Part shown: positions 17,061 through 26,048 of the stretch, piece after piece
Layout of the letters: every line of letters begins with the position of its first letter
How positions within the stretch are numbered: the first letter of the stretch is position 1
Assembly: GCA_030626025.1 (NCBI GenBank)
Contig: DAOUPT010000001.1
Span: forward strand, 62,001-126,000
Origin: Anderseniella sp.
Lineage (GTDB): Bacteria; Pseudomonadota; Alphaproteobacteria; Rhizobiales; Aestuariivirgaceae
Length of the DNA: 64,000 nucleotides
Direction of reading: 5' to 3'
Translations under genes and position numbers: made by a program
The notes under the pieces: model-generated
What the model was told of the DNA's origin: nothing
Seen by the model: the letters and a program-made list of their open reading frames with translations, nothing else
Database searches by the model: none

Positions 17061-18371
17061 TCAGGTTTTCCGAACAAGACGGCTAACAAAAAAGCCGTCC
17101 ATGCCAGCACTATCACCAACACCATGAAACGGCAGCGTGCGAAGATCGCCGTTATCATTGATCAGATGATCCATCCCGCCCACATCATCAGGTGTTACCG
17201 GCAGGCGTTCAAAATTTTCATTTTCTTGCAGGAAGGCATCAATCTGCAGCTCGCCCTCACGCTTTTGCAGCGAGCACGTGCAATAGATAATCGTTCCCCC
17301 CGTCTTGACCATGTTGGCAGCCCTGGCCAGCAGCTTTTTCTGCAATTTGCACAATGCATCAATATCACTGCTCTTTTTCAGATAAAGCGCATCGGGGTGT
17401 CGGCGAATAGTACCGGTGGCCGAGCAGGGCGCATCCAGCAACAGGGCATCAAAAAGCTCATCAGGCTGCCACTCCATCACATCAGCGCAAATGATGTCGG
17501 CACTCAAATCCACCCGACCAAGGTTTTCTTCAACCCGCAAAAGCCGTCGTTCAGAAATATCAACAGCGCTGACATGGGCATTGCCAGCCGCAAGCTGCAT
17601 GGTTTTGCCACCCGGTGCCGCACATATATCAGCAACACTTTTACCGGCCACATCACCCAGCAATTTTACCGGCAGACTGGCGGCAAAATCCTGCACCCAC
17701 CATTCACCCTCTTCATAGCCAGCTAGATCTTCAATCCGGCCATAACCGCTATCAAGACGCAAGGTTCCAGTGGGCAAGACAACTGCCTCTAGCTGACTAG
17801 AGCCAGTTTTCAGCGATAGATCCAGTGCCGCTTCATGCAAATGCGCTTCAGCAATTTTTTCCGCAACATCCTTGCCATAATCCTTGGCCCAAAGCTGCCA
17901 CAACCATTTTGGCGTATTTAAACGCCCAACGTTTTTCTCTGAGGCAACCTGTTGTTTCGAGGTCACCACCTTGCGCAATACCGCATTGGCCATACCTGAA
18001 AGGTGATGAAGTTTGCGCTGTACCCGCAACTGGGCGACGGCCAGATCAATAGCCGAATGATCGGGAACATCCATAAACAAAATTTGGGCGCTGGCCGTAT
18101 AAAGAATACATGAGGCATGGGCAAATTTTGGCGCCAGCGGCTTTTTCAAATGCTCACCGAGTACTGCCTGAATTTGCCCTAAACGCCGCAAAGTTGTTGC
18201 CGAAATCGCCCGCACCAATCCGCGGTCGCGATGAGCAAGGTTATAATCACTGACCACTTTGACAAAAGCATCATCGACATAGGAGCCATCGATCAGCACA
18301 CGCCAGATGATTTCACTGGCCGCTGATCGCGCCGCCAGTCCCGCTTGATTTTTCTTTGGATTTTGTACCAT
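17061..18371 (-). CDS. rsmB: 16S rRNA (cytosine-C5) methyltransferase RsmB
   Basis: 436 aa. Residues 10-140 form the NusB-like RNA-binding domain. The SAM-dependent methyltransferase follows with CAAPGGKTMQLA (SAM motif I), DAPCSATGTIRRHPD and the catalytic YCTCSLQKREGE, both Cys present. It methylates a cytosine of 16S rRNA (C967 in E. coli numbering). Placed 48 nt after htpX on the same strand and before heparinase, an order common in Hyphomicrobiales. Confidence 0.93.
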   Translation of the reverse strand: MVQNPKKNQAGLAARSAASEIIWRVLIDGSYVDDAFVKVVSDYNLAHRDRGLVRAISATTLRRLGQIQAVLGEHLKKPLAPKFAHASCILYTASAQILFMDVPDHSAIDLAVAQLRVQRKLHHLSGMANAVLRKVVTSKQQVASEKNVGRLNTPKWLWQLWAKDYGKDVAEKIAEAHLHEAALDLSLKTGSSQLEAVVLPTGTLRLDSGYGRIEDLAGYEEGEWWVQDFAASLPVKLLGDVAGKSVADICAAPGGKTMQLAAGNAHVSAVDISERRLLRVEENLGRVDLSADIICADVMEWQPDELFDALLLDAPCSATGTIRRHPDALYLKKSSDIDALCKLQKKLLARAANMVKTGGTIIYCTCSLQKREGELQIDAFLQENENFERLPVTPDDVGGMDHLINDNGDLRTLPFHGVGDSAGMDGFFVSRLVRKT

Positions 18372-18419
18372 CCGACCCTTTTAGCCCCATGGGCCGGATT
18401 TGGAAGCCTTTTCTGCTGA

Positions 18420-19316
18420 TCATCTTGTTGATCTCGGTCCGGTCGGTGACCAGGATTGGCGCGGCGCTCCGATATTCCATTCATCAGCAAGTTTTTCCAG
18501 TTCGGCAATCCGGTGGTCGGTGTTGGGATGGGTTGTAAACAAGCTATCGATCCGGGTACCGGTCAACGGGTTGATAATGAACATATGGGCCGTAGCCGGA
18601 TTGGCTTCTGCCGTCTCGTTTTCAATGGCAGCACCACCACCGGCGATCTTTGCCAGTGCCGAGGCCAGCCACAGCGGGTTACCGCAAATCTCGGCCCCGC
18701 CACGGTCGGCTGAATATTCACGGGTCCGGCTAATCGCCATCTGCACCAGCATGGCCGCCATCGGTGCCAAAAACATCATTGCCAGCGTGCCGATAAACCC
18801 TAGCGGGTTGTCGCGCCCCCGGCCACCAAAAAACATCGCAAAATTAGCCAGCATCGAAATCGCCCCGGCAATGGTTGCGGTAATGGTCATAATCAGCGTG
18901 TCATGATTTTTGACATGAGCTAGCTCATGAGCCATCACACCGGCCAGCTCTTCATTGGTCAAGGTGCGCATCAAACCCGTTGTTGCCGCTACAGCGGCAT
19001 GTTCGGGGTTTCGGCCGGTGGCAAAGGCGTTTGGCTGATCTTCATCAATCACATACACTTTTGGCATTGGCAGATCAGCTTTATTGGCCAACCGCTCGAT
19101 CATGCCATAAAAAGCCGGGCTGGATTGTCGGTCAATCTGGCGGGCATTGTGCATTTTCAACACCATTTTGCCGGAATTCCAATAGGCAAAAAAGTTGGTG
19201 CCAATGGCAAAAACCAGCGCAATTAGCATGCCAACCTCACCACCAAGCAAAAACCCGATAACCAGAAACAGTGCGGTCATTGCCGCCAATAACAATCCGG
19301 TACGAAAGATATTCAT
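18420..19316 (-). CDS. htpX: Membrane zinc metalloprotease HtpX
   Basis: 298 aa, M48 peptidase of the inner membrane involved in quality control of membrane proteins. Two N-terminal transmembrane segments ([20 protein letters not shown] and a second), the zinc site HELAH in [14 protein letters not shown], a further membrane pair, and the third-ligand region [11 protein letters not shown]. The start at 19316 (MNIFRTG) matches the family and has AAGGA 6 nt upstream; a TTG/ATG two codons earlier is unlikely. Confidence 0.95.
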   Translation of the reverse strand: MNIFRTGLLLAAMTALFLVIGFLLGGEVGMLIALVFAIGTNFFAYWNSGKMVLKMHNARQIDRQSSPAFYGMIERLANKADLPMPKVYVIDEDQPNAFATGRNPEHAAVAATTGLMRTLTNEELAGVMAHELAHVKNHDTLIMTITATIAGAISMLANFAMFFGGRGRDNPLGFIGTLAMMFLAPMAAMLVQMAISRTREYSADRGGAEICGNPLWLASALAKIAGGGAAIENETAEANPATAHMFIINPLTGTRIDSLFTTHPNTDHRIAELEKLADEWNIGAPRQSWSPTGPRSTR

Positions 19317-19389
19317 TATCATCCTTGATCAAAAAATTCTGTTGGGCCATATATGATGCTCATTGAGCAAAATGCAAATGATAACCCTT

Positions 19390-19578
19390 ATGAAAACTAC
19401 CAGCAATTCCAGCCAAAAAGAATTACCACCGGCAGCAAAGCGTGCCCTTGCCGAAGCACAGGCGCGACGCAAAGCGACTCAAAAAGCTGAACTGGAACCG
19501 GAGTTTCAAGGTCGAAAAGGCCCTGAAGCCACTCGTTTTGGCGATTGGGAAAAAAACGGTATCGCGTCAGATTTCTAA
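19390..19578 (+). CDS. DUF1674 protein, SDHAF4-like succinate dehydrogenase assembly factor
   Basis: About 62 aa (or 71 from a TTG at 19363). The C-terminal motif GPEATRFGDWEKNGIASDF is the signature of the DUF1674/SDHAF4 family, whose eukaryotic members help assemble flavinylated SdhA. The rest is a charged, probably disordered helix. Divergent from htpX. The start is uncertain; MKTTSNSS is chosen because homologues have short N-termini. Confidence 0.8.
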   Translation: MKTTSNSSQKELPPAAKRALAEAQARRKATQKAELEPEFQGRKGPEATRFGDWEKNGIASDF

Positions 19579-19581
19579 AGT

Positions 19582-20307
19582 TTAAGCAACTTTAACCTGC
19601 GCTGCATTACCGCTTGCAAGCCAGTCATCAAGCAGCCTGTCCAGCCACAACTCAACTGCCGGATCATGAACCATACGGTCAGAAAAGTGACTATGGCGCG
19701 GACGTACGCCAGGCAATACAAATCGCTCTGCTGCCAATACTGTCCAGCGATGAACCATCGCCAACGTTACTTCGGGATGAAATTGCAATCCAATCGCTGT
19801 TTCACCATAATCAAAGGCCTGATTGGGAAAGGCATTACCGCCGGTTGCCAACAGCCGTGCACCAGCAGGTAACTCAAACCCTTCACGATGCCATTGATAA
19901 ACACAGCCGGGCCAGTCGCCAAACCGCTCCTGCCCGGTTTTTGTTGCCTGAACCGGATAATAACCGATTTCGGCGCATTCTTTGGGGTGAAAATTCACTT
20001 CAGCTCCCAAATGCCGGGCCAGCAATTGCGCCCCCAGACAAAGCCCCAGGAACGGAACTTTTTCCTCAAGCGGCACCTTTATCCAGTCAATTTCGCGGCG
20101 AATGCCATCAATCGTATCATCATCATTAGCGCTCATCGGCCCGCCAAAAACCACTACCCCGGCGTAGCCTTCAAGTGTTTCAGGTAATGCATGCCCAAGC
20201 GGTGGCCGTACAATATCAAGCTCAAACCCGCGCTGGCGGAGTTTTAAACCAACCCGCCCCGGCGTGGATCGCTCCTGATGTACAACAATAAGAATTCGTC
20301 TGCCCAT
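19582..20307 (-). CDS. Class I glutamine amidotransferase (GMP synthase-like)
   Basis: 241 aa stand-alone GATase domain. The nucleophile elbow GLCLGAQLLA holds the catalytic Cys, and LQFHPEVT holds the His and Glu of the triad. The N-terminus RRILIVVHQERSTPGRVG is typical of the family of stand-alone GMP-synthase-like amidotransferases. No partner synthetase gene is adjacent, so its acceptor is unknown. An ATG at 20307 fits the beta-strand start; the longer frame adds an unlikely 36-residue leader. Confidence 0.85.
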   Translation of the reverse strand: MGRRILIVVHQERSTPGRVGLKLRQRGFELDIVRPPLGHALPETLEGYAGVVVFGGPMSANDDDTIDGIRREIDWIKVPLEEKVPFLGLCLGAQLLARHLGAEVNFHPKECAEIGYYPVQATKTGQERFGDWPGCVYQWHREGFELPAGARLLATGGNAFPNQAFDYGETAIGLQFHPEVTLAMVHRWTVLAAERFVLPGVRPRHSHFSDRMVHDPAVELWLDRLLDDWLASGNAAQVKVA

Positions 20308-20339
20308 ATGCAGAGATTTATAGCGCTTTGTCTGCAAGA

Positions 20340-21143
20340 TCAACTTTGTTTTGGTTTTTGGAAAAACTTGATGATTGGCATCAATACCATTTTGGGTAAA
20401 AATTTCGCCGACCACGCCGTCAACAAATCAAGTAGCCCGGGAAAAACCGTGCGATTGCCCGCCTTGAACCCTGCCCATCCGGCTTCAGCAACTTCCTCAG
20501 CTGTTTTGGGCATCATCATTTTGTAAGTCCAGCGTTTGGTATCCATGCCCGCGGTCGACTGAAAGCCGGTATCAACCGGCCCCGGACACAGGGTCATGAC
20601 CCTGACCTTTGTCCCTTTAAGCTCCTCTGCCAGTCCATCTGAAAACGATTGAACAAAAGCCTTGGTGGCATAGTAAGCGCTCATATAAGGCCCCGGCAGG
20701 AATGCCGCCACTGACGAGACATTAATAATGCCGCCACTGTTACGGGCTACCATGTCAGGCAGAAATTTCATTGTTATGGCACTGAGCGCCCGCACATTGA
20801 GGTCAATCATTTGCAACTGCCTGTCCATCGACAGTTTGACTACTTCCCCGGCCATCCCGACACCGGCATTATTGACAATGATATCTGGAACAATGCCGCG
20901 CTCAGCCATTTCAGCAACAAGCCTGTCCACCGAGTCAGCCTTGCTCAGGTCAAGCGAAACCGGAATAACTTTGGTCTCGTTACGGGTCATCTCCATCCCG
21001 GCAATGCGATTAAGCTCATCACTATTGCGGGCGACCAGAACCAGATCATAATCTTCTGCCGACAGTATTTCGGCAAAAGCCTTGCCAATGCCGCTGGTTG
21101 CACCGGTAATCAGTGCCACTTTTTTCTCTATAACCGTTTCCAT
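20340..21143 (-). CDS. Short-chain dehydrogenase/reductase
   Basis: 267 aa classical SDR. Seen: cofactor motif TGATSGIG at residues 13-20, NNAG, and the catalytic SAYYATKAF with Tyr and Lys. A basic residue pattern after the second beta strand (ARNSDEL) suggests NADP(H). The C-terminus has a hydrophobic stretch (LLDLLTAWSAKFLPKMVLM) as in DltE/YqjQ-type SDRs. The substrate is unknown. It shares a divergent region and a perfect palindrome with glpK. Confidence 0.88.
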   Translation of the reverse strand: METVIEKKVALITGATSGIGKAFAEILSAEDYDLVLVARNSDELNRIAGMEMTRNETKVIPVSLDLSKADSVDRLVAEMAERGIVPDIIVNNAGVGMAGEVVKLSMDRQLQMIDLNVRALSAITMKFLPDMVARNSGGIINVSSVAAFLPGPYMSAYYATKAFVQSFSDGLAEELKGTKVRVMTLCPGPVDTGFQSTAGMDTKRWTYKMMMPKTAEEVAEAGWAGFKAGNRTVFPGLLDLLTAWSAKFLPKMVLMPIIKFFQKPKQS

Positions 21144-21164
21144 CACGCATACATACTTGAATTG

Positions 21165-21178
21165 CTGTAAATTTACAG
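21165..21178. promoter_or_regulatory. 14-bp perfect palindrome between SDR and glpK
   Basis: CTGTAAATTTACAG lies in the 98-bp divergent region, 21 bp before the SDR start and 63 bp before glpK. Its size and position suit a dimeric repressor controlling one or both genes. No regulator gene is adjacent. Confidence 0.45.
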
Positions 21179-21241
21179 GTCAATATGGACAATAACCACA
21201 CAAACAACAAGACGCCACAAAAGCACAGAGGTAAGCCCTAA

Positions 21242-22741
21242 ATGAGTACATTTATTCTGGCAATCGATCAGGGAACAACATCATCTCGCGCCATTGTCTT
21301 TGAAACTGTAAATGCCAGCGCTTCACCGGTTGCCACCAGCCAGATGGAATTTGCCCAGCATTTTCCAAAATCCGGCTGGGTTGAGCATGATCCGCAAGAC
21401 ATCTGGCAGACAACCCTTGAAACCTGTCGCATAGCGCTTGAAAAAGCCAACCTCTCTGCCAGCGACATTGCCGCCATCGGCATCACCAACCAGCGCGAAA
21501 CCACCATCGTCTGGGACCGCAACACCGGCAAGGCGGTTTACAATGCCATCGTCTGGCAGGACCGCCGCACCGCTGACATTTGCGCTGATCTGCGCAATGC
21601 TGGTGCAGAAAAGACTGTCACCGACAAAACTGGCCTGCTCCTAGACCCTTATTTTTCCGGCACCAAAATCGCCTGGATACTTGATAATGTTGAAGGGGCT
21701 CGCAGTGCGGCTGAGAATGGCGATCTGTTATTTGGCACCGTTGACAGTTTTATTCTCTGGCATTTGACCGCCGGAAAAGTCCACGCCACCGATGCAACCA
21801 ATGCTTCGCGCACCATGCTCTACAATATCAAAACCGGCGGCTGGGATGACCAATTGCTAGAACTGTTGAAGGTCCCTTCGAGCATGCTGCCTGAGGTAAG
21901 GGATTCATCGGCAGATTTTGGCAATACCGAGCCCTCGCTGTTTGGCGGCAGAATTCCTGTTTGCGGTATCGCCGGTGATCAACAAGCTGCCCTTGTCGGT
22001 CAGGCCTGCTTTGAACCGGGCATGATGAAATCCACCTATGGCACCGGTTGCTTTGCCATTTTAAACACCGGCGACCAGATCGTTCATTCAAACAACCGCC
22101 TGCTCACCACCATCGCCTATCAATTCAACGGCAAGCCGACTTATGCGCTGGAGGGATCAATTTTTATCGCTGGTGCTGCAGTTCAGTGGCTGCGCGATGG
22201 CCTGAAAATAATAGACGATGCCGCTCAAACCGGTGAGATGGCCAAAAACGCTGACAAGGAACAAGACGTCTATCTGGTTCCCGCCTTCACCGGCCTTGGC
22301 GCGCCTTATTGGGATGCCGACTGTCGGGGCGCAATCTTTGGCTTAACCCGTGGCACCGGCCCCAATGAGCTGGCCCGCGCTGCTCTTGAAGCGGCATGCT
22401 ATCAAACCCGCGATCTGGTTGAGGCGATGCGGGCCGACTGGCAATCACCGCACCAAACCACATTACGGGTGGACGGTGGTATGGTTGTTTCTGACTGGAC
22501 CATGCAATTTCTGGCTGACATGCTCGATGCCGATGTCGACCGCCCGCAAGTCCTCGAAACAACCGCCCTTGGTGCTGCTTACCTGGCTGGATTACAAAAG
22601 AGCATTTTTCCGGACCTCGCCAGTCTTGCTGACAGCTGGCAATTGCAACAGACATTTAACCCGCAAATGACGGCCAGCCGGCGCCAAACTAAATACGATG
22701 GTTGGCGCGATGCCGTCTCGCGAACCCTGAGCAAACCGTAA
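21242..22741 (+). CDS. glpK: Glycerol kinase
   Basis: 499 aa FGGY kinase phosphorylating glycerol to sn-glycerol 3-phosphate. Seen: [12 protein letters not shown] at the N-terminus, [14 protein letters not shown], the sugar-binding [22 protein letters not shown], and the second FGGY region [21 protein letters not shown] precedes the ATG. No glpF or glpD is next to it, so glycerol uptake and oxidation genes are elsewhere. Confidence 0.96.
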   Translation: MSTFILAIDQGTTSSRAIVFETVNASASPVATSQMEFAQHFPKSGWVEHDPQDIWQTTLETCRIALEKANLSASDIAAIGITNQRETTIVWDRNTGKAVYNAIVWQDRRTADICADLRNAGAEKTVTDKTGLLLDPYFSGTKIAWILDNVEGARSAAENGDLLFGTVDSFILWHLTAGKVHATDATNASRTMLYNIKTGGWDDQLLELLKVPSSMLPEVRDSSADFGNTEPSLFGGRIPVCGIAGDQQAALVGQACFEPGMMKSTYGTGCFAILNTGDQIVHSNNRLLTTIAYQFNGKPTYALEGSIFIAGAAVQWLRDGLKIIDDAAQTGEMAKNADKEQDVYLVPAFTGLGAPYWDADCRGAIFGLTRGTGPNELARAALEAACYQTRDLVEAMRADWQSPHQTTLRVDGGMVVSDWTMQFLADMLDADVDRPQVLETTALGAAYLAGLQKSIFPDLASLADSWQLQQTFNPQMTASRRQTKYDGWRDAVSRTLSKP

Positions 22742-22841
22742 ATAACCGACAAAAACAACAAAACGATAAAATTTGAATCATCAGATTTTCGCTTCCTAAA
22801 AGGTCTTCCTATACAAGTCTCGACCATACAGGGAGTGGAAT

Positions 22842-23840
22842 ATGAACGAGAGAATAGCGACCGAACGTCGTTTGAACATTGTTGAAAGCGCTTTGCTTTA
22901 TCAACAGTTTGATGCCGTTGATCCAGCCGAAATACTTAAATTCCTGAACGTCAAGCCGGAGAACTCCGGCATCAGATTTGGGATGCAAAGCCACAACGCC
23001 GATTCTGCCATATTTGTCAGTCAGGACCTGCGTATTGAGGTTTGCCAAACCCGCCAACCACTGGGACTGGATGGCTTTGCTTCGGCTCTTGCCTCACCGG
23101 TAACCCGGCTGGCATTTCCTGATGCCCATGAAAAAATCCACCAGCACTGTATGCGGGTTTTCATTACAGTCGGTGATTTGACCGACAAGTCCGGCGCTCC
23201 ACATGCCTACAAGGCCAATCTGGAAACTTGCACCAGACTGACGAACTTCATGTTCGAACAAAACCGGCCACAGGCTATTCACTGGCATCAATCCAACCAG
23301 CTTGTCAGCCCGCAGTCTTTCAAACTGACACTGGCCAATTTTGAATTTCCCACCCCGCTCTATGTGCATCCCGGTTTGTTTTCCAGCAACGAAGTCATTA
23401 ACGGCACCAAGGTTCTTGGCTTGACGACATTGGGCGCGGTTGATTTAATCGGCAAGGAAGTCATCTTCAATGAAGCCCCGGTACCGTTTCACTGGCTTTA
23501 CCACCGAACCATTGCCTTTATAGAAATGATGCGCAATAGCGGTTCAACCGTATCAGATGAAGATAGTTTCGGGTTGAACAAGGATGAAGTTATCCGGATC
23601 AGACACTGCCCGCCAAGCCAAAAACACCCACAAGGCAATATCGCCCTGACATTGGAGAAGAGCGGAGAGTTTCCCGTCGCCGAAGCGTCAATTCCAGGAT
23701 CACAAGTCCTGTCAGTTGAACCATATGATGCAGACCTTGGCCCTGACAATCCAATTGATCGGGCCATCATCACGCAGTTGAAAAAAACCGCTGAAATGCT
23801 GGAAACAAGCAAGTCAACTTTTGGCCGTCGCCTGCATTAA
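22842..23840 (+). CDS. Conserved-looking protein of unknown function
   Basis: 332 aa, not recognised. GGGAG precedes the ATG. No signal peptide or membrane segment is seen. It is soluble-looking, with a His/Gln-rich patch (QAIHWHQSNQLVSPQSF) and FHWLYHRTIAFIEMMR in the second half, and a segment of repeated Leu/Thr (KVLGLTTLGAVDLIGKEVIF). Codon use matches its neighbours, and it lies between glpK and a quinone oxidoreductase gene, convergent with the latter. No function is proposed. Confidence 0.75.
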   Translation: MNERIATERRLNIVESALLYQQFDAVDPAEILKFLNVKPENSGIRFGMQSHNADSAIFVSQDLRIEVCQTRQPLGLDGFASALASPVTRLAFPDAHEKIHQHCMRVFITVGDLTDKSGAPHAYKANLETCTRLTNFMFEQNRPQAIHWHQSNQLVSPQSFKLTLANFEFPTPLYVHPGLFSSNEVINGTKVLGLTTLGAVDLIGKEVIFNEAPVPFHWLYHRTIAFIEMMRNSGSTVSDEDSFGLNKDEVIRIRHCPPSQKHPQGNIALTLEKSGEFPVAEASIPGSQVLSVEPYDADLGPDNPIDRAIITQLKKTAEMLETSKSTFGRRLH

Positions 23841-23852
23841 ATTCAACGTGGG

Positions 23853-24851
23853 CTATTCACATACCAGGACAATCTTGCCCATATGGCTTGAGGTCTCCAT
23901 TAACGCATGAGCCTTTGCAGCGTCTTCCAGAGCAAATGTTTTGAATAATTGCGGTTTCACCTTGTCAGCTTCGATCAGCGGCCAGACTTTTTGTAAAAGA
24001 GCTTGCGCCAGTTTTTCTTTTTCCGCCACCGAGCGTATGCGCAAGGTTGATCCGGTAAGGGTCAGGCGTTTAAGCATCACCGGCATAAAATCGATCTCGA
24101 CTTTCGAGCCTTGCAGAAAGGCAATCGACACAATCCGTCCCTGACTTGCTGCCGCCTTGATATTTCGCCCGATATATTCACCACCGACCATATCAAGAAT
24201 TACATCTGCACCATGTTTGTCGGTTGCCTGTTTGATGCCGGACACAAAATCTTCTGTCTTGTAATTAAAACACTTTTCAGCCCCGAGCTTTTCAGCCACA
24301 GAGCATTTTTCATCACTGCCAGCGGTCGCAAACACCCGCGCCCCGAAAGCTCTGGCCAACTGAATCGCCGTCGTGCCAATGCCGCTGGTGCCGCCATGAA
24401 CCAAAAATACTTCGCCCGCTTTAAGCCCGGCCCGGTCAAAGACATTGGTCCATACGGTAAAAAATGTCTCGGCCAAACCACCCGCCTCAGCCATACTCAA
24501 TCCGGCCGGTATCGGCAAGGTGTTGGCCTGCGCCGCAACACAATATTGCGCATAGCCACCACCCGTCACCAGCGCCAAAACCTCATCACCAATTTTAAAC
24601 TGATCAGTCCCGTTGCCCAGCCCGCAAACAGTCCCGGCCACTTCCAGCCCCGGAATTTCTGAAGCCCCCGGCGGCGGCGGATATTTTCCCTCACGCTGCA
24701 AGATATCAGGCCGGTTAATGCCAGCCGCAGCAACCTTGATCAAAATCTCGCCGTCACCAGCTTGCGGTGTGGGCATTTGCACCGGTTGCAGCACTTCAGG
24801 ACCACCGGGTTCGCGAACGGCAATCGCCGTCATTTTTTCAGGAATGCTCAT
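23853..24851 (-). CDS. NAD(P)H:quinone oxidoreductase, zinc-free MDR (PIG3-like)
   Basis: 332 aa medium-chain reductase. N-terminal GroES-like domain (AGINRPDILQREGKYPPPPGA, a PIG3-type signature) and a Rossmann domain with HGGTSGIGTTAIQLA. The structural and catalytic zinc cysteines of alcohol dehydrogenases are absent. It likely reduces quinones or enones with NADPH. The ATG at 24851 is used; another ATG six codons later is possible, as neither has a strong ribosome site. Divergent from the DUF1192 gene. Confidence 0.88.
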   Translation of the reverse strand: MSIPEKMTAIAVREPGGPEVLQPVQMPTPQAGDGEILIKVAAAGINRPDILQREGKYPPPPGASEIPGLEVAGTVCGLGNGTDQFKIGDEVLALVTGGGYAQYCVAAQANTLPIPAGLSMAEAGGLAETFFTVWTNVFDRAGLKAGEVFLVHGGTSGIGTTAIQLARAFGARVFATAGSDEKCSVAEKLGAEKCFNYKTEDFVSGIKQATDKHGADVILDMVGGEYIGRNIKAAASQGRIVSIAFLQGSKVEIDFMPVMLKRLTLTGSTLRIRSVAEKEKLAQALLQKVWPLIEADKVKPQLFKTFALEDAAKAHALMETSSHMGKIVLVCE

Positions 24852-24928
24852 ATTTGCCAATTAGCCATATTGCAGGCACAATGACAAACAGTATTTCGTG
24901 ATGTATCTGAATGAGGCAGGAATAAAAA

Positions 24929-25117
24929 ATGCACTTTGATGACGACAGCCCAAAGACAACAACACCAGTCACAATAGGTGAGGACCTTTACGATTTCTCG
25001 ATTGAGGAACTGACTGAGCGAATCAGCCTGCTTGGCCAGGAAATTTTGCGGGTCGAGGCGGAAATCGTTAACAAAAAGTCAACAAAAACTGATGCTGATT
25101 CTGTTTTCAATCTTTAG
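24929..25117 (+). CDS. DUF1192 family small protein
   Basis: 62 aa, full length for DUF1192. Seen: acidic start, then the conserved LYDFSIEELTERISLLGQEI helix that probably forms a coiled coil. AGGAAT precedes the ATG. These proteins occur in Alphaproteobacteria, often near rcdA (DUF1465), as here. The function is unknown. Confidence 0.85.
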   Translation: MHFDDDSPKTTTPVTIGEDLYDFSIEELTERISLLGQEILRVEAEIVNKKSTKTDADSVFNL

Positions 25118-25249
25118 CGATTCAAAACGGGAACTATAACTGATTGATTTTTAATGGATTTTGTATTTTTTCAATAAAATTTGTCTAAAATTTTACCAAT
25201 ATGTTGTTTTGTTAACTTTTTAGTAACGCTGTCTATGTAATTTAATACT
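25118..25249. other. AT-rich leader region before the candidate small RNA
   Basis: Part of the 348-bp gap between the DUF1192 gene and rcdA. It holds no ORF of note but is strongly AT-rich, with several T-runs and possible promoter hexamers (for example TTAACT near 25212 and a TATGTAAT-like -10 near 25234). It probably carries the promoter of the structured RNA that follows. Confidence 0.4.
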
Positions 25250-25353
25250 CATGGTTCAGTTGATCTGAACTTTGTAAGACGAGTGGCTCCTGCCACTCTG
25301 TTTGACGCCTCCCTGTTAGACTTTAGAGCCGCATTTTTGCGGCTCTTTTTTTT
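25250..25353 (+). ncRNA. Candidate trans-acting small RNA (three hairpins, CCTCC-bearing loops)
   Basis: About 100 nt. Hairpin 1: TTCAG-TTGAT-CTGAA (25255-25269). Hairpin 2: GAGTGG-CTCCTG-CCACTC (25281-25298), with an anti-Shine-Dalgarno CTCC in the loop. An unpaired CGCCTCCCTGTT stretch follows at 25307-25318. Hairpin 3 is a textbook terminator, GAGCCGC-ATTTTT-GCGGCTC plus eight T (25326-25353). The layout, with exposed CCTCC between hairpins, resembles alphaproteobacterial Hfq-type sRNAs such as the suhB/MmgR group, but membership is not established. No ORF explains it, and the next gene starts 113 nt later. Confidence 0.55.
25326..25353 (+). terminator. Strong intrinsic terminator
   Basis: Seven-base-pair GC-rich stem GAGCCGC/GCGGCTC, six-base loop, then eight consecutive T. 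It ends the candidate small RNA and could also end read-through from the DUF1192 gene. Confidence 0.85.
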
Positions 25354-25465
25354 ATCTGGCATTCCATTTGCAGAGCAGTATTTGAATTAAAACCAACTGC
25401 CCCATATTGACCGCGCCTTAATCACAGGTCATCATGGCAAATGAAACAAGGGTGAGAAACTTTAT

Positions 25466-25987
25466 ATGACGGATGAAAACCAGCCAGCAAACCTTCCTGT
25501 CGATTTTCTGACGCGGTTTACACAATCTGAGCAATTCAATGATGTCTTTAATCAGGGCATGGGATTGGTCGAGGAAACTGCTAATTATCTTGATGGCCCT
25601 GGCAGAAAAGACGCCCGCTTGCTCGACCGTCACGGTTCAATCGCCTATGCTACAGAAAGCATGCGACTAACCACACGCTTAATGCAACTGGCCTCATGGC
25701 TGTTGCTGCAACGGGCAATCTCTTCCGGCGAGCTCACAGTTGAAGCGGCCCAGGAAGAAAAGAAACGCATCAATCTGTCAGAAATCGGTGACATTCAGGA
25801 AATGTCCGGCGCCAGTCAAATGCCGCAAGCCCTGCAGGATCTGGTAAACCGCTCAACCCGTGTTCACTCCCGCATCATCCAGCTCGATAAAATGATCCGC
25901 GACACCGCCATACCCGATGAACAACCGGTCAACCCCATCGCCAACCACCTCGACCGACTGGCACAAGCTTTTGGCGGGCGAAAATAA
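25466..25987 (+). CDS. rcdA: DUF1465 / RcdA, regulator of CtrA degradation
   Basis: 173 aa. Homologues in Caulobacter are RcdA, an adaptor that helps ClpXP degrade the cell-cycle regulator CtrA. Seen: the N-terminal FTQSEQFNDVFNQGMGLVEETA helix, GPGRKDARLLDRHGSIAYATESMRLTTRLMQLASWLLLQRA (the conserved central helices, given here only as a landmark around residues 45-85), and a C-terminal disordered tail. Residue spans are approximate. The RcdA assignment rests on family knowledge. The gene stands alone before the convergent pnt operon. Confidence 0.82.
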   Translation: MTDENQPANLPVDFLTRFTQSEQFNDVFNQGMGLVEETANYLDGPGRKDARLLDRHGSIAYATESMRLTTRLMQLASWLLLQRAISSGELTVEAAQEEKKRINLSEIGDIQEMSGASQMPQALQDLVNRSTRVHSRIIQLDKMIRDTAIPDEQPVNPIANHLDRLAQAFGGRK

Positions 25988-26048
25988 GTTCGCCAGTAAT
26001 TTTCTCACATAAATGATGATGCCTCCAAGTCCCCAAGACCTGTTGGGC

